From Doryteuthis pealeii (lineage: Eukaryota; Mollusca; Cephalopoda; Myopsida; Loliginidae): a DNA stretch of 64,000 bases. Below are positions 34,933-47,235 of the stretch, in pieces. Every line of letters begins with the position of its first letter. Position 1 is the first letter of the stretch. A program made the translations under genes and the position numbers. The stretch covers positions 75,409,569 through 75,473,568 of the forward strand of contig CM042150.1 in assembly GCA_023376005.1 (NCBI GenBank). Reading direction: 5' to 3'. The notes beneath the pieces are model-generated. The model saw only the letters and a program-made list of their open reading frames with translations, was not told where the DNA came from and did no database searches.

Positions 34933-36410
34933 AGCATATGCAGCAGTGGATGGTGGGGTGGGTGGGGCTTTTCCGGGGCGGCATTTTTCGAGTGAAAAAA
35001 ATTGAAGACCCGATCATTCATTTTTATGTTATGTTGTTTCAAAAAAGTAATCTCATTGTTTTGTTTTTTTGTTTTTTAATTCATTTTTTTCACATTCATT
35101 TTTTTTTGTTTAAAAGATCGCAAACACATGATATGCTACTCTGTCAACGTCCTCAGCTTTTATGAAGCTCGGGCGACTGTCTGAGATGCCGGTACTTTGA
35201 TCTGGCCATGGTGTGAGCGACCCCTTGCTGGGGCTAAGTTATGATCATTGGTGCTGGTATCTTGTCCCCAATAAAAGCTGGTTCTTTGTTCTTGTGACTG
35301 GTTACCTGAAATGGAATTTAAGGAACTCAAGAGGAAAGAGGCAAAGGCAAGAGGTAGTTCTACGACATAGGCCCCATTGAACGGGGCATAGTCGGCTGCG
35401 GGGAGGGGGTAAGCCCTGGCCAGGAAACGACCTACACTCAGTTGCGGCCAAAGTTTGAATGGCCGAATTATTTTTGGGGGGTTAGGGAGTTAGTTCTTTC
35501 TGTTGGACATGCGCAAAGGGATTCTTCCGGTCAAGGCTCCATGGGAGTTTGTTGTTTTTTATTTTATTTTTATTTTCGTATTTTTTAAATCCCCACAGGC
35601 TACAAGACCACACCAGGACATTCAAATAGACATCTCCAATATATTGTCTATTTCGTACAACCAATATATATACATTTGCCGCTCCCATGTTTTTGTATTG
35701 CACTTATCGACAAATAATTTTTGGATCGTTTTTAAATAATTCTTAATAATAATAAAAAAAAAATGCCCGAAGATGTTTTTTTGTCTTTCAATGATTTAAA
35801 AATCAATTGTGAACATGTTGAAATTTTAATTAAATTTTTGGTATTTTATTCATGAAAATTTTTTTTATAATGAATAGCTTCTTTAATTAAAAAAAAATCG
35901 AGTAATATTTTTATCATTTAACAGGAGGGTTTCAACCTTTGGTCATTTGAATAAAAAAAAACCAATCACTAATTTTTACATTTCTAGAAAGATCAAAAAC
36001 GAGAAGACCACATAAATTTACGAATTGAAGACCCTGAAGAAGTTATTTGAAATTCTTAATTTTGTTTTTAAAAAACTCAAAAAAGTATTTTTATACCGTG
36101 TTTTTTTTCTAGCAGAGTTTAAAAAACAATGTTTTTTTCGTTTGTTTGATCCAAAAGCAAATTTCGCCTGATGCAATTTACCGACCTTTTATTAACTTAA
36201 GATATTACAGTGCATTCGGAAAAGCCTTCGAATCCTTGTAACAGTTGTAATTAAATAAAGATTTATTTAATCTATCAAAAATGTACAATTAAAACTGGCC
36301 AATGTACAATAGCATATTTTCCGAGATTTTAATATATTTAAAAAGACTACGAACGATTTTTCATTCAGATTAAAATTGCTTGAAGAAATAAATTAATGTC
36401 GTCTTTTTCT
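34931..36410. other. Non-coding stretch with GC-richer block
   Basis: A GC-richer block at 35160-35560 is unclassified. The remainder is very AT-rich with many A and T homopolymers and may be the decayed 5' part of the hAT element that ends at 36985, but no transposase motif was recognised here. Confidence 0.4.
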
Positions 36411-36619
36411 TTGAAGATACTGAAAGCAAGTTGGAACAAAAGTTTAAAATTCTCGATAGCGAATATGGTGCTAACTTGGACGTATCTTGGCTGTCTTTGG
36501 AAGTTTTCCGACTTCCGGATTTTTTAGCGGCAGCTTCCAAACTGGAACGTGACATGATAATGCTGATCAAATCATCGGTTATCGAATGGCTGAGAATGAT
36601 TTATTGATGGCAAATTCAA

Positions 36620-36985
36620 GAAACAGCGCCAAATATTGTGATTGCTCTACGGCTGTTTTTGACGCTCGCAATTTCTGTTGCTACGACAGAGAGAAGCTTC
36701 ACAAAATTGAAGCTCATTAAAAGTTACTTGAGATCGAGTTTATCACAAGATTGCTTATCCAATTTGCCCCTCATTTCAATTGAAAACCGTCTTTGACCAA
36801 GATATTAGTAACTTTGTTTCTGCAAAAGCTCGAAAGGTTAAAATATGATAACCTTTGTTCAGATAATTTTTGAATTTGTTATTTTCGAGTACTAATCAAT
36901 GCTATTAAGGGTATTTCATTTACCCCCCCCCCAAAAAAAAAATAATCGGGCACCATTATGAATACACTGCCTCGGTACGCCAGTG
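36620..36985 (+). pseudogene. hAT transposase C-terminus and 3' terminal repeat
   Basis: The frame 36620-36796 encodes 58 residues ending at TGA with no internal stop. It reads through 'IALRLFLTLAISVATTERSF', then KLKLIKSYLRSSLSQ, then LPLISIEN. This is the conserved C-terminal dimerisation region of hAT-superfamily transposases (the block preceding SF.LK.IK..LRS). Upstream residues of the catalytic core are not recognisable. About 170 bp further on, CCTCGGTACGCCAGTG at 36970-36985 has the form of a hAT right terminal repeat (complement CACTGGCGTACC). The eight bases after it (GCAGAAGC) would be the right target duplication; no matching left end was found. The copy is a dead 3' remnant. The C8A9 tract just upstream of the terminus is typical of degenerate element ends only in a loose sense. 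Confidence 0.75.
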
Positions 36986-37924
36986 GCAGAAGCGGTCTCT
37001 TTAAAATTGATTACTGTATTGTTGAGTGTTGATTTCAACTGTTGGACATGAGTGAGTTCTTCAATATCGTTGACCTTAGCGACATCTGTGAGGCTCTGTT
37101 GTTGGGACCAAACTTCGTGATTATTATACTGTTTTTTCTTAAGAAATCGGCTCCAGAATTATAATATTTTATTCATTTCTAATTAGTTCAGGAAATCCAC
37201 GTGGTAGTTTACTTCTACACCCGCGTGATATTTTAGCGGTATCTACCTAAATTTTTTATGAATAATAAAACAACCTTTCTGATTTGTATTCTATGTTTTT
37301 GTTTTGTACGATTCAACTGGTGTGTTTTATGATGCAAGCACTTATTGCGTGTGATTGATTTATAAATATTTTGGAGGCGTGCTCTAATGTTTATCTATTT
37401 TAATGGATACCCCAACTAAAGTTAATATTTTTATATATTCAAGTTAGGACATATTAAAAGATTTTTGTAAAAAAGTCAATTGATTGATTTTAATGGCATA
37501 TTAACCTGTTTAGGGCTATCTTATGCCTAGATGTTGGTTGGCTCTGAAGTGTATCTGGCCGTTAAAACAGATATATATCCTAGACATTGATGAATGAAAA
37601 AAATTACAAATAGTTAATATACATGTTTGGTTTGGTTGTTTTCTTAGCGGCATTTCAATCTTTTGTGGGTTATTTAATGCCAATATTTCACAGTTGTATA
37701 GTTTTAACTATTCCTATCTGATACTAATCGTTTTCTAAGGCAAGGATGGCTTATCAGAACTTCACTGTTGGTAATTAGCAATTACAATACTTAGAAGAGT
37801 CCCAGATATCTGAGGACTTCGTTGAAAAACCACCAGTTAGAGCTGGTGTGAAACACTCGCAAAGAGTAAATAATAACTGATAAAAAGTGGATTATTTTAT
37901 TAAAATTTGTACTCCTTGTAAATA
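36986..37924. other. AT-rich stretch, nothing recognised
   Basis: About 940 bp without coding sequence or repeat family that I can name. Confidence 0.45.
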
Positions 37925-38212
37925 ATTATCAACCCCTCTGCATGAGCAGGATGTGACACAAGGTCAATTTTTCCATGGAGTTTAACAGGCTTGAATTCAG
38001 TTTACCTTTTAGACTTGTTGCCTAACCAAGGGTAAAGATCCCAGTCTGCCCTACTATTTACCCATAGTTGGAGGGACAGCAGGTTGATCCATAGCCTTCC
38101 CAATGGTATTAGCGCTATGTGAAATGTAGACATCCTCGTCTAGGATTTGAGCTCGTGTCGGCGTGTTCATTTTCTACGATTCTAGCCATTACACCATGCG
38201 CCTCCACATGTT
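37925..38212 (-). repeat. SINE D, copy D5 (full-length)
   Basis: The best preserved head of the family. The minus strand starts GTGGAGGCGCATGGTGTAAT, GGCTAGAATCG (A-box-like TGGTGTAATGGCTAG) with a B-box-like GAGCTCAAATCCT. It continues through CATTGGGAAGGCTATGGATC and TGGGTAAATAGTAGGGCAGA to TTGTGTCACATCCTGCTCAT. This is a tRNA-related SINE, not a tRNA gene. Confidence 0.85.
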
Positions 38213-38404
38213 CCTTGTATAAATTATTTATTTCGTTAGATTTTAACGTTGAAAACTAAGGCCTTTAGAAATGAAGTTAGATTCATTGTATTTTTTCTAA
38301 GAAAAAGCATTATCAGACATCTTGACTGACTTATGAGTTTCCCCACCGTTTAAATTAAAGGCTTAAATGTAACCCAACAATTTTTATATGGTAAAATAGT
38401 AAGT

Positions 38405-38650
38405 AAGTCGTTGGGGCGGCCTAATGTCGGTATCAGCCAGATAGCGAGGGAGTCTATCCCCTTTTCACTAGCGCTAGACCAAGGAGATTATTTTAGCATC
38501 TGAGGCGGAGCGCAACACCCACCATCAGCTCCTCACTATACCGCACAGATACCTGTGCTACTCATACGCTGAGTTGGCGAGGGCCAGTATCGAACCTAGA
38601 ACCTTGTGATTTCTAGCCGAACGCTCTACTGACTGCGCTAAACCGACCCT
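38405..38650 (-). repeat. SINE A, copy A4
   Basis: Full-length on the minus strand: TAGCGCAGTCAGTAGAGCG, GGTTCGATACTGGCC, CTCAGCGTATGAGTAGCAC, ATCTCCTTGGTCTAGCGC, GGCTGATACCGACATTAGG and CCGCCCCAACGAC. Confidence 0.9.
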
Positions 38651-39046
38651 TTAGCAGAATATATTCATCCACGAAACTGTAATTCTTCGTTACATCAAAA
38701 TGAAAATTATGATATTTCTTGTCTAAAATGATAGCAGGAATATTACAAGGCATTTGTGAGATACCACAGTAAAAAATAAAAATAAAAATAATAATTGATT
38801 CATTTTAACGGCAAGGGAACTGCGTTCATTGTATGTTCATATTTGCATGTTTGTGCATTTGTTCCTTAAGAGTTTTTTGTTTTGTTTGCACACAATCCTA
38901 TGAATAATTTATGAATAACTCTATTTGACCCATAGATGGGATCCTGACAGAGTGGGAACAATGGCAATGAAGAGGTACATAACATTACCCAATGCTCCTG
39001 AACTGGAATCCCACCAACAGATAGTTTAGTGTCATACTCAGGACAT
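38651..39046. repeat. AT-rich stretch ending in partial repeat C4
   Basis: 38925-39046 on the minus strand carries family C blocks, including GTATGACACTAAACTATCTG and CATTGTTCCCACTCTGTCAG. The rest of the stretch is unremarkable. Confidence 0.5.
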
Positions 39047-39047
39047 A

Positions 39048-39105
<58 letters not shown>

Positions 39106-39121
39106 GTGTGTGTGTGTGTGT
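39047..39121. repeat. Compound (AT)n(GT)n microsatellite
   Basis: AT units to about 39103, then TG units, followed by a short (TGCG) run. Confidence 0.95.
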
Positions 39122-39784
39122 CCGTGTGCGTGCGTGCGTAATGTTCTGTTACTAACGAAATACTGTTGGTTTGGTTGAAAATTTAGTTTAAATGAATTTG
39201 TCGACATAATTAAGTCACATTAGACGTGATGTTTCTCTGTGTGAATCTGTGGAGAAATTCGCTGAATGCACAACGGCAATAATAGAAATTAATGAAAATC
39301 ATGATTGGACTTGATTGAAATTCCTTACAAAAATCGATAAAACAGCCACCCACCGAATAGGAAATAAATGTGTTATTATATTTACCTGAAGGAAAATTTG
39401 TCTGATATGAATAAAAATCTGCGTAGAATTCTCATATTTACTACAACAAAGAAAAAATGCATTTATTGCTTAGGAAATGGCTTATATTTTCTGTCATGTT
39501 GATAACTGAAGCGGTTAGAGAATAATTCAAATCTAAAACGTTTTTACCAAACTTATTGTCCTTTTCGTCGTTGGCATGAATTCCTGTAAAATCTTTTAGA
39601 AAAGAGAATCTTTGTACATTTACAGACTGACATACTTTAAAACTGATTAAAATATTTATGAGTAGGAACTTATTAAAAAAATAATGTTTTTATTCGAAAT
39701 TTCCGCTTAAAAGTGTAATTGGAAAAATTGGGAAAAATGCAGAAACTAATATAAAGAAGCGTTTTCCATGGATTGGATATTGGA
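39122..39784. other. AT-rich stretch, nothing recognised
   Basis: No gene or repeat family recognised. Confidence 0.45.
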
Positions 39785-39895
39785 CGGGCCCAATTCGCAT
39801 GGTGTACTGTTAAGCGAGCTAGACTAGCAGACTATTATTAGTGAGTTCGATTCTCACCGATTCCCCCATGTTTCTGACCTTGTAACAAACTATGC
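39785..39895 (+). repeat. tRNA-like SINE head, family E-like
   Basis: CATGGTGTACTGTTAAGCGA (A-box-like) and GTGAGTTCGATTCTCACC (B-box-like) form a tRNA-like head similar to E3 at 53.4 kb. No acceptor-stem pairing or discriminator was verified, so it is not called a tRNA gene. Confidence 0.55.
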
Positions 39896-40689
39896 TTAAT
39901 AAATGACTACTATGGATTTGATGGTAACAATATATCCTATTATCCATCAAAATAACAACTGAAAATTTTTATAAAAGAGGAGTTATGACCCTTTAGAAAA
40001 TACTGGACCTGTGCTGCTGCTGATAGCAAAGTGGAACAAGGGAGGGGTCAGTTTTGGTCAGAAGCGCTGCTACTGACAACAACGTGGTAGTGGGAGCAGG
40101 GGGTACTCAAACTCCTTGCAGTTCCACACCCGACCTCATTTTGGTTTGGTGGGCGTAAGCATCCGACGCGTCCGTTGAGCTCTGTAAGTCTATGTTTAGG
40201 TAGCATTTTAGGGTCTACAGTCAGTGGTTAAGAATGGAAATTTTCAGACAATTTGATAGTTTCTATTTGCCGGGAGAGCAATAGCTTCTTAGAGGTAAGA
40301 AATAAACGAGTGTAGTTTATTTTAAATTATTTGGTTCTAGTTTATAAGAAGCAGAAGCCACTTGGACGAGTTAGTCCATTTAAAAGGAAGTTTAGGAATT
40401 GTTCATACAGAAAAAGAAATGCAATTAAACGAGACAGTCTATTCAGAAGAAATTTAGGATTTTTTTCTAAGAAGAAAAAAAAAAAAAAAAAAAAAAATTC
40501 TCCTCTGAAGATAATTTTTCGGAAAGGAAAGATTTTATCGGAACTGCAACACTAAGAGAGACAGCAGGATAAAAGCATTCTAAGAAAACATTTCATTCGA
40601 AAAATTTTCAGAGAACAGAGGAATTCAAGATATTAATATCCTAGAGGGACGTGGGAGGGATTCTTCAAAGAAATTCAAAATCCTTCCCT
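39896..40689. other. Non-coding stretch with a degenerate ~65-bp duplication
   Basis: 40318-40475 contains two degenerate purine-rich units sharing AGTC(C/T)ATT(T/C)A and AA(A/G)TTTAGGA. An open frame through it is lysine-rich because of the composition. No gene supported. Confidence 0.4.
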
Positions 40690-40985
40690 CTTCGTTTCTC
40701 GCCGGCTACTAAGCAGGCTGGGACCAAGGGTATTTGCCTTTCATCCCACTTATGAGGGCGTGACACAAGGACATTTTTATGTGGGCCCACCCACAAGCCG
40801 AAACTCATGGGTCGTAGGCACAAAAAATGCGTCGATCCCACCGGCATTCCCCCTCAAGGGGGCGCCTCTTGAGATCGACGCTATTAATTTACTTTACCGG
40901 TCCAGCGGCCGAAGCACACTGGACCCCCGAGTGGGGAAGGTAAGTAAGCAGACACGCAACAAGTGACCTTGGTCCTACTACCTTC
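40690..40985 (-). repeat. Retroposon G, copy G1
   Basis: Homologous in reverse orientation to 60151-60450. Shared blocks: TGGGC(C)CACCCACAAGC, TGCGTCGATCCC, GGCATTCCCCCTCAAGGGGG, GATCGACGCTATTA and GGCCGAA(A/G)C(A/T)CACTGGACC. The GCGTCGATC blocks form an internal inverted repeat about 60 bp apart. Confidence 0.75.
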
Positions 40986-41684
40986 CCCTCCCTCAAACAA
41001 CTGCTATATTTCGAAGCTTCACCGAGGGAGAATGTAATTTTTAAAGGCCAAGTTTAGAGTTGTAGGCCTAAGAAAGGAATAAGTGAGTTTTATTATTGTT
41101 ACTGTGCAAATATTTTTATGTTTACACAGGGACTTTCAAATTCCCTTGCAAGTTTGCTATTTCTGTGTAATCTTTTTTTGTCGGTAGTTAATTTTATTTT
41201 AAGATAAAAAATACCAAAGAAAAAAATACCAACAATTCTTAATATAAATAATTTTCACACAGTTATATATTAATTAACATTAACATAGTATTATTGATTT
41301 ATGGTTAAGGTGTTTAATCGGCTAAAATATTTTGCTTTATCTTAATTTAATTATTACTGGTAAGACAGTGTGTATAACAGCGTATAAACGTGTGGTCAAA
41401 CCCAACTTCAGGATATTTTTTACAAATATCAATATCGGCCATTAGTATCCGTCAAAATTAGCTTACGCACTTCTCTTGTGGAATGTTTTAATTTTTTTTT
41501 ATCAAGGCTATAAATTATTATTGTAAAACTTGTATTGTGTAAAATTATTCATTTCACGAGGCTGCAAAGCCGTCAGGTTATTTTATTCATAGAGGTTAAG
41601 GAATCGTGTTCATTTTCCTTTCATATTTATATTTTTCTATGGTTGTTTCTTAAGAGTTTTTTTTTTCACACAGTACGATCGAAT

Positions 41685-41830
41685 ATCTATTTGACCCATT
41701 GATGGAACCCTAACATGTACTACCACTCCGGATCGAAACGGACCTAGTAATAATGGCAATGGGGGGGGGTAGTCGACACTACTCACTATCGTACGCAGTT
41801 TAGTGTCATACATAAAGGCACCCACTTTTT
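41685..41830 (-). repeat. Dispersed repeat C, copy C5 (partial)
   Basis: On the minus strand: GGTGCCTTTATGTATGACAC, CATTGCCATTATTACTAGG, CCGGAGTGGTAGTACATGTT and AGGGTTCCATCAATGGGTCA. It lies tail-to-tail with C6. Confidence 0.65.
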
Positions 41831-41849
41831 TTGACAGGGGTTAAATTAC

Positions 41850-42330
41850 AGTTGGAATGTCTCCACCCGTATGCACAATATAGACATACTTCACTTTGAC
41901 CTTTACTTAGGCTAGACGTACAGTCGGAGAGGCCTCTAATCAATCGTCTGATCACGTCAAGCCCAAGCACCTATATGATTGTCCCAATCTTATTGTCCTT
42001 ATGGCAAACCTCAACCCTTTTTTACATGTGCTAGAAAGCCCTGACTGAGGATCTTAGTGTCTTGGATATGATGTTAAACTATCTGATGGGAAAGCTCCAA
42101 TTCTGTAGCTCTGGGGAATGTGGAGTAACTCTTCATCGCCATTACTCCCAGGTCGACTCTGACCCGGAATGGTAGTTCCTATTAGGATCCCATCTCTGAG
42201 TTGAATAAAACAAATAAGTTTAAAGAATTGAGTTAAGAGAAATTGAGTACCCATCAAGAATAAATAAAACAAGAACCTCTTCGGCATAAAATGACCCAGT
42301 GGGTTGACATAACGTAAAACCAAACCAACC
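41850..42330 (+). repeat. Dispersed repeat C, copy C6 (long)
   Basis: Matches C1 through CACCTATATGATTGTCCCAA, TTATGGCAAACC, ATGATGTTAAACTATCTGAT and TCTGACCCGGAATGGTAGTT. It continues into an AT-rich tail with 'GTGGGTTGACATAACGTAAA', the 3' end shared with C7 and C9. Confidence 0.75.
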
Positions 42331-42899
42331 AAAAATATTTACAACTAAGTAAATTATCCACAAAGACAATTTAGTCACAAGAATCAAATGTGTGACAGCA
42401 ATTACAATAATTGTTGGTATCACATATATTTTAATGAAAGGTTACTGAATATAAAACTCATGGCAACTTTCATGCATCGAATAAAGGAAACCAGGTAACT
42501 AGTAAAAGAGATGACTGTGTCCATGAAACCTGACACATGCCGTGTATCCTTTTCAGTTAATAAAAACTTCGATTCTAAGTAGACATAGGCGCTGATCTCA
42601 GCGTATTTCAAGCCAAGAACTAACACCTCATAAATAATCTTTAGTAGCAGCAAACAACACCACAGTATACAAATACGGCGAAAAATTTCTCACTGTATAT
42701 ATTGGCGCCAAGAGACCGTTCTCATGTAATTTTCTGATAGCTGACGTAGTTAGATTCCTAGTTGCTAACTTTGTTGATACAGTTCATTGTAGATTTGAAA
42801 AAGCAGCGCTTCACGAATAATACAACATCGATATCTGCAAAATGATCTCCAATGAACAGTCCTTCGATTGGGATTAGAACTTAATTACCAAACAACAAA

Positions 42900-42905
<6 letters not shown>

Positions 42906-42957
<52 letters not shown>
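42906..42957. repeat. (AT)n microsatellite
   Basis: Uninterrupted AT tract. Confidence 0.95.
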
Positions 42958-42958
<1 letters not shown>

Positions 42959-43024
42959 ATTCAACTAATTACAAACCTGCTCATAAAATAGAAATGAAGC
43001 TCAACATCACACAAAACTACCTAA

Positions 43025-43130
43025 AAATAATCTAGATGCGCGCCTATGTAACAGTTATCGTCGTAAAATAGGAATCGACAACCCGAGTTCAAACCCTGGA
43101 GGAAGCTGTTTGCATTTGTAGGGGGCCGGT
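43025..43130 (+). repeat. SINE D head, copy D6
   Basis: Carries GATGCGCGCCTATGTAACAG, GAGTTCAAACCCTGG (B-box-like) and AGCTGTTTGCATTTGTA. Truncated at the 3' side. Confidence 0.6.
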
Positions 43131-44039
43131 GAAGATGAATTCCGACTGGTGAGAAACGGATGCCGACGCCGCTAACAATATTGGGATGACGATAATGAAA
43201 ATACACAAGTTAGACAAAAAATGGAGGAATGACAAGCACAGGGTATATAGTTGATAAGAACAAAATATCTATTCCGTGGTCATTGGTCGGCAGCAAACTG
43301 GATAAAACAGGAAATGTATCAGTTACTCACAACCTGAAGATGAATGTCTCGTTTGCTGGTCGAAATGACAGAATGGGTATAGTAGTCAGCAGAAGGTTGA
43401 GTTGTTTGTTCGTGTCAGCAGTCGGGTCGAATTGTTGGGTGAGTTGTCGTATCGTTAGATAGTATCAGTCTTTCGGCGTCTATCTGTTAGGGCAGTCCAC
43501 TTTATTCGTCGGAAGTTAAATGCTGGAGGTGTTCATCATAGGTATCTGCTAAGTACGGCTAGGACAAAGTCATCTACCATGACGATGGGCGACGCCTCTG
43601 ACTGCTGCGTCGAGTCTATGGTGCTTTTCATGCCGAGTGATTGGTCAGTTGAATCCTTACTATCGCGTGGGTAGGGACAGACTGTTGGGTCGAGTTCCTA
43701 CTACCCGCATGGGTAAGGGCAGACTGACATCATGATTTGTATTTTTGTTTATATACGTGTCTATCGGTTCCGATTTGGTGTTTTTCTTTTTGACGGTAAT
43801 GTCCCTCCTGGAAATTCCACGCGCAGACGCATGTGTACGCACCACACATTACTTGTTTTATTCAATCAAATTCTAGAGATTATTTAATTATTTAAAAAAA
43901 TCTTATTTGTACAAAATTGTAGAAGTTTTTGAATTTGGATAGGTTGGCGCGTCTTTTACGTTTTTTCTTTTTCATTGTTTAGTAAATTATAGGAGTTTAT
44001 CCTATACATTTCCCTTCGCGCTAATACCCTCGAAAAGGG

Positions 44040-44170
44040 CATACATTGTCCTCTTCTCTCCCCTCTTTTTGAAATGCAAACAGCTTGCTCCAGGATTTGA
44101 ACTCAGGTCGTCGATAACATGTAAGATAAACTGTTTTTTTTACCCTTAGTAAAGCAACCAGATAATGTAA
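44040..44170 (-). repeat. SINE D head, copy D7
   Basis: On the minus strand: GACCTGAGTTCAAATCCTGG, AGCAAGCTGTTTGCATTTCA. Truncated; the remaining family blocks are not visible. Confidence 0.55.
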
Positions 44171-44297
44171 ACTCTGAATTAAAAGGAATCAAATCAGCTG
44201 AATTAAAATCAGCTTTACAAAAAAATTTTGGGTGCAATTATTTATGAGCGATACCGTGTGACATTATTAAATATACAAATATCTAATCGTTTATTCA

Positions 44298-45515
44298 GAC
44301 TTTACGAACCATAAACCTATCACTCCCGATTGCATTTGATAAGTATTTGCCGAAGGAAATCCGTCACCTGGACTTCATCGCACAATATTCCATTGTTATT
44401 AGCTTTATCTCGCGCAAAGATAAACATAACCACTGATGCTTTATCAATAACTGCGCTGAACGCCGTTCACCCCGATAAACCATCAGCAATGGAATTACAA
44501 ACCATGACACCAAGAAAAGGATACATCTTTCCAACAGTTACAGAGAGACATCTTACTAAAATTGGTTAAAATAACTATCCCTTCTAGCATTACATTTATC
44601 TACATTGAAACTCATCCCAAATAGACACAAATTCATTTTTTAATGTTTTCAGATCAGAAAGACACGTTGAAAATAATCTATGACCATTTCGGTTGACAAG
44701 ACATTATAGAAAAAGATATTAGAGCATGGTCAAACTATTGTCTACACTGCCAGGCACACAAGACCACTACAATGTAGATTCGATTAGCTAGATCGTCTTT
44801 TCTCGCATATACACTTCAATCTAGTTGGTTCGTTTCCAACAGCAAGTATTAACTATAACTGACCCAGTTACAAGGTAGCCAGTAGCAGTCCCGCTTAAAG
44901 GAACTACATTGAACGTAGTGGGAAAAATCTTCCTGCAATGAATCGTAAACTTCGGCGTACTGGCTCTAATTATTACTGACGGAGGGCCTCAATTCCAGTT
45001 TTTAATTAACTCGCCCAGTTACTAGGTATCAAAACAACATACTACCCTAGCCTGTTCCAACGGATTTTTACACTGTTCCCATAGACAGCTAAATACAACG
45101 TTAGCTGCCCACTAATCCAAAGGAGAAGCAATTTACCTTTAATATCATAATCTATCGTGCACTGCATCAAAACTGATTTATGGTAACACCATTGACCTTA
45201 CAAGGACAGTTTTTCATCAATGTAGATATCATACAACCTTCAACTAATTTCGGTAAAAATCTAAAATCGGCAGTACATGAATTATCTTTTTTTTGTCAAG
45301 AATAACTGACCAAACCATATACATAAAAAAAACCGTTTTTCCCAAGAAAATTTATATCTTTGAGAATAACCTAGAGTAAGAAAGCTTTTCAACTAATTTA
45401 CGACAAACCCTATCATGTTCTCGCAAAAAGAAACAAATAAAATTAGCTTACATCAACTCATCATCAAAGATTGCCGAACAGAATAGAGTGAATATCGGCG
45501 AGTTAAAAGAAACAG
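44298..45515 (+). pseudogene. Decayed Ty3-type RNase H-integrase remnant
   Basis: Recognisable pieces occur in order but in all three frames. First, FTNHKPIT at 44299, where TDH of RNase H has become TNH. Next, RHLDFIAQYS near 44361, the RNase H-integrase connection. Then WSNYCLHCQAHKT near 44733, whose CxxC is the end of the integrase zinc module, followed by a core stretch with TDGG-like 'ITDGGPQFQF' near 44978 and AQLLGIKTTYYP near 45015. Last, a C-terminal part around 45361-45515 ending in a KIAEQNRVNIG-like stretch. At least several stops and frameshifts separate the pieces, so it is long dead. It is clearly a different lineage from the 25-28 kb copy, whose connecting and core sequences differ. 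No LTRs were identified. Confidence 0.75.
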
Positions 45516-46746
45516 AAATAAGACTGATGAAGTACAAAATTAATAACAATTGACAATGTTTCATCTTAGAAATTTGAATAATATTTTATTTCATTTTTTA
45601 ATTTCCGATCCACGCTCTTTTACTAACAGTTGTGTAATAACGATCTGGAAGTTACGATAAAAAGCAACTGAAATAAGATGAAGGTTGCGAAATACTAATT
45701 GAAACGTATATTAATATCTGGGAACACCTTATGTGTCTGTCCTGTGTAGATGGCAAAGCAAAATATAAAAAAAAGATGTAGAGTTATCAAAATTGTTAAT
45801 GTATAGGCCTTTGTCACCAAGGTTTTCCAGGAATCAAGAGTTACCACATAAAAATTGGTGGCCCACTAAAAGAAAAAAAAAAGGAAAAAGAAAAAAGAAA
45901 ACTTTCAAGAATATGCAATGATGCCAACATTAATTTTCTCCAGCAAGTATCTGTTAGTGGGTGACATCAGCTATAAGATAACAGTTTTTATAATGTGTAA
46001 CATTTATGACAAGGTTGTGGTATCCCTGTTTTTACCAAAGTCCCGATGAATAAAAAATGGATGAATACTTCCGTACAGTTAATGCATTATTTACGATAAA
46101 AAGAAGAAAAACCATAAAAAAACAAACAAAACATAGAATTATTGGAAACGTTAAGATAAGAACCACTTGAAAAATTGGCACAGACATTTTTTTTTTCTGA
46201 CTGGCAATGATCATTTTTCTATCTGTCTGGTTATCTATCAATAAACTCAGTTTAGTCTGGCATAAGGCTAGAGGGATAAGGTCTTTATATATTTTCACTG
46301 TATTAGTGAATTAGTCGGTGAGGCGAGCTTAGTGAACATCGCGTGATGGTATTAGTAATTTTTTATCTGTTTATCACCGCCTATGCGATGAGAACCTGTA
46401 ATGACGTAAATGCACATACTCTAAGACTAATGCATTTTTAGAAGAATAAAGAATTACCGATAAAGGTGATTGGTAGTATGTATGATACCGAGTTGGCAAC
46501 GATGATCACGGAGAAATGGGGACAATATCGCTTAGATAAAAGAACAACTTTTTTTATTATCAGGAAATACAATAGACGACGAACAACTTCGGAAATTTGA
46601 TAATGGTTAATACACAAATGCTAGTTTGTAGAATCGAGTGTGAATAAATTCTACTTATATATAGAAGACAATTCAAAGGTTTAGCTTTTATTTATTACAT
46701 GGGAACAATATTTACAACCAATGGTTTCCTGCTAAAAAAAAAATAT
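45516..46746. other. AT-rich stretch, no gene seen
   Basis: No coding sequence or repeat family recognised. Confidence 0.45.

Positions 46747-46791
<45 letters not shown>
46747..46791. repeat. Compound (AT)n(GT)n microsatellite
   Basis: AT to about 46764, then GT. Confidence 0.95.
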
Positions 46792-46839
46792 CAGTCAGAA
46801 AGGACGCAGTTGTATTTTTGTGTCCCGTGTATAACAGTA

Positions 46840-47100
46840 TACTGCAGCTGATGGTGAGACTCTAGTACTCGTAGGTACTCTCTGACCCGGAGTGTAGTAC
46901 CTTTTTGGGTACCATATATGGGTCAAGTAGATTTGTTTAAAATTATTTCTATTCAACAGGACCGTGTACAAAACCAAAGCAAAAGAAAAAAAAAAAGGTT
47001 TTCAGAAACAACTACACAAAAATGTAAATATAAACGTATAATGAATTGCTAACCTTTAGGCATAAAAACAACAACCCCTAGATGGGTTGGTAGGCTGTTA
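46840..47100 (+). repeat. Dispersed repeat C, copy C7 (3' part)
   Basis: Carries CTCTGACCCGGAGTGTAGTA, then the AT-rich tail AATGTAAATATAAACGTATA and ACCCCTAGATGGGTTGG. This tail also ends C9 at 57.9-58.04 kb, so it marks the family 3' end. Confidence 0.7.
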
Positions 47101-47132
47101 AAATCAGCCAACTGTTTTTTTACAAATTGTAT

Positions 47133-47162
47133 ATCATCATCATCATCATCATCATCATCATC
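47133..47162. repeat. (ATC)n microsatellite
   Basis: About nine ATC units. It may be the expanded tail of the minus-strand LINE fragment B7, although about 75 bp of other sequence lies between them. Confidence 0.9.
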
Positions 47163-47235
47163 TCACACTGAGAGTATGAATATCCATCCATATATATATC
47201 TCCTCTCTCCTCTCTCTCTCTCCTCTCTCTCTCTC

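Larger units (their letters stand above)
42331..44297. other. Mixed non-coding stretch
   Basis: Contains an AT tract (42906-42957), two SINE D head fragments (about 43025-43130 plus strand and 44040-44170 minus strand) and a GC-richer block at 43370-43720 with repeated TCGGGTCGA and GGTAGGGACAGAC / GGTAAGGGCAGAC units that looks LTR-like but is unclassified. No gene seen. Confidence 0.45.

Noticed and set aside
43370..43720. GC-richer block as a CpG island with promoter
   Set aside because: Contains internally repeated units typical of LTRs and no downstream exon; it could not be assigned.
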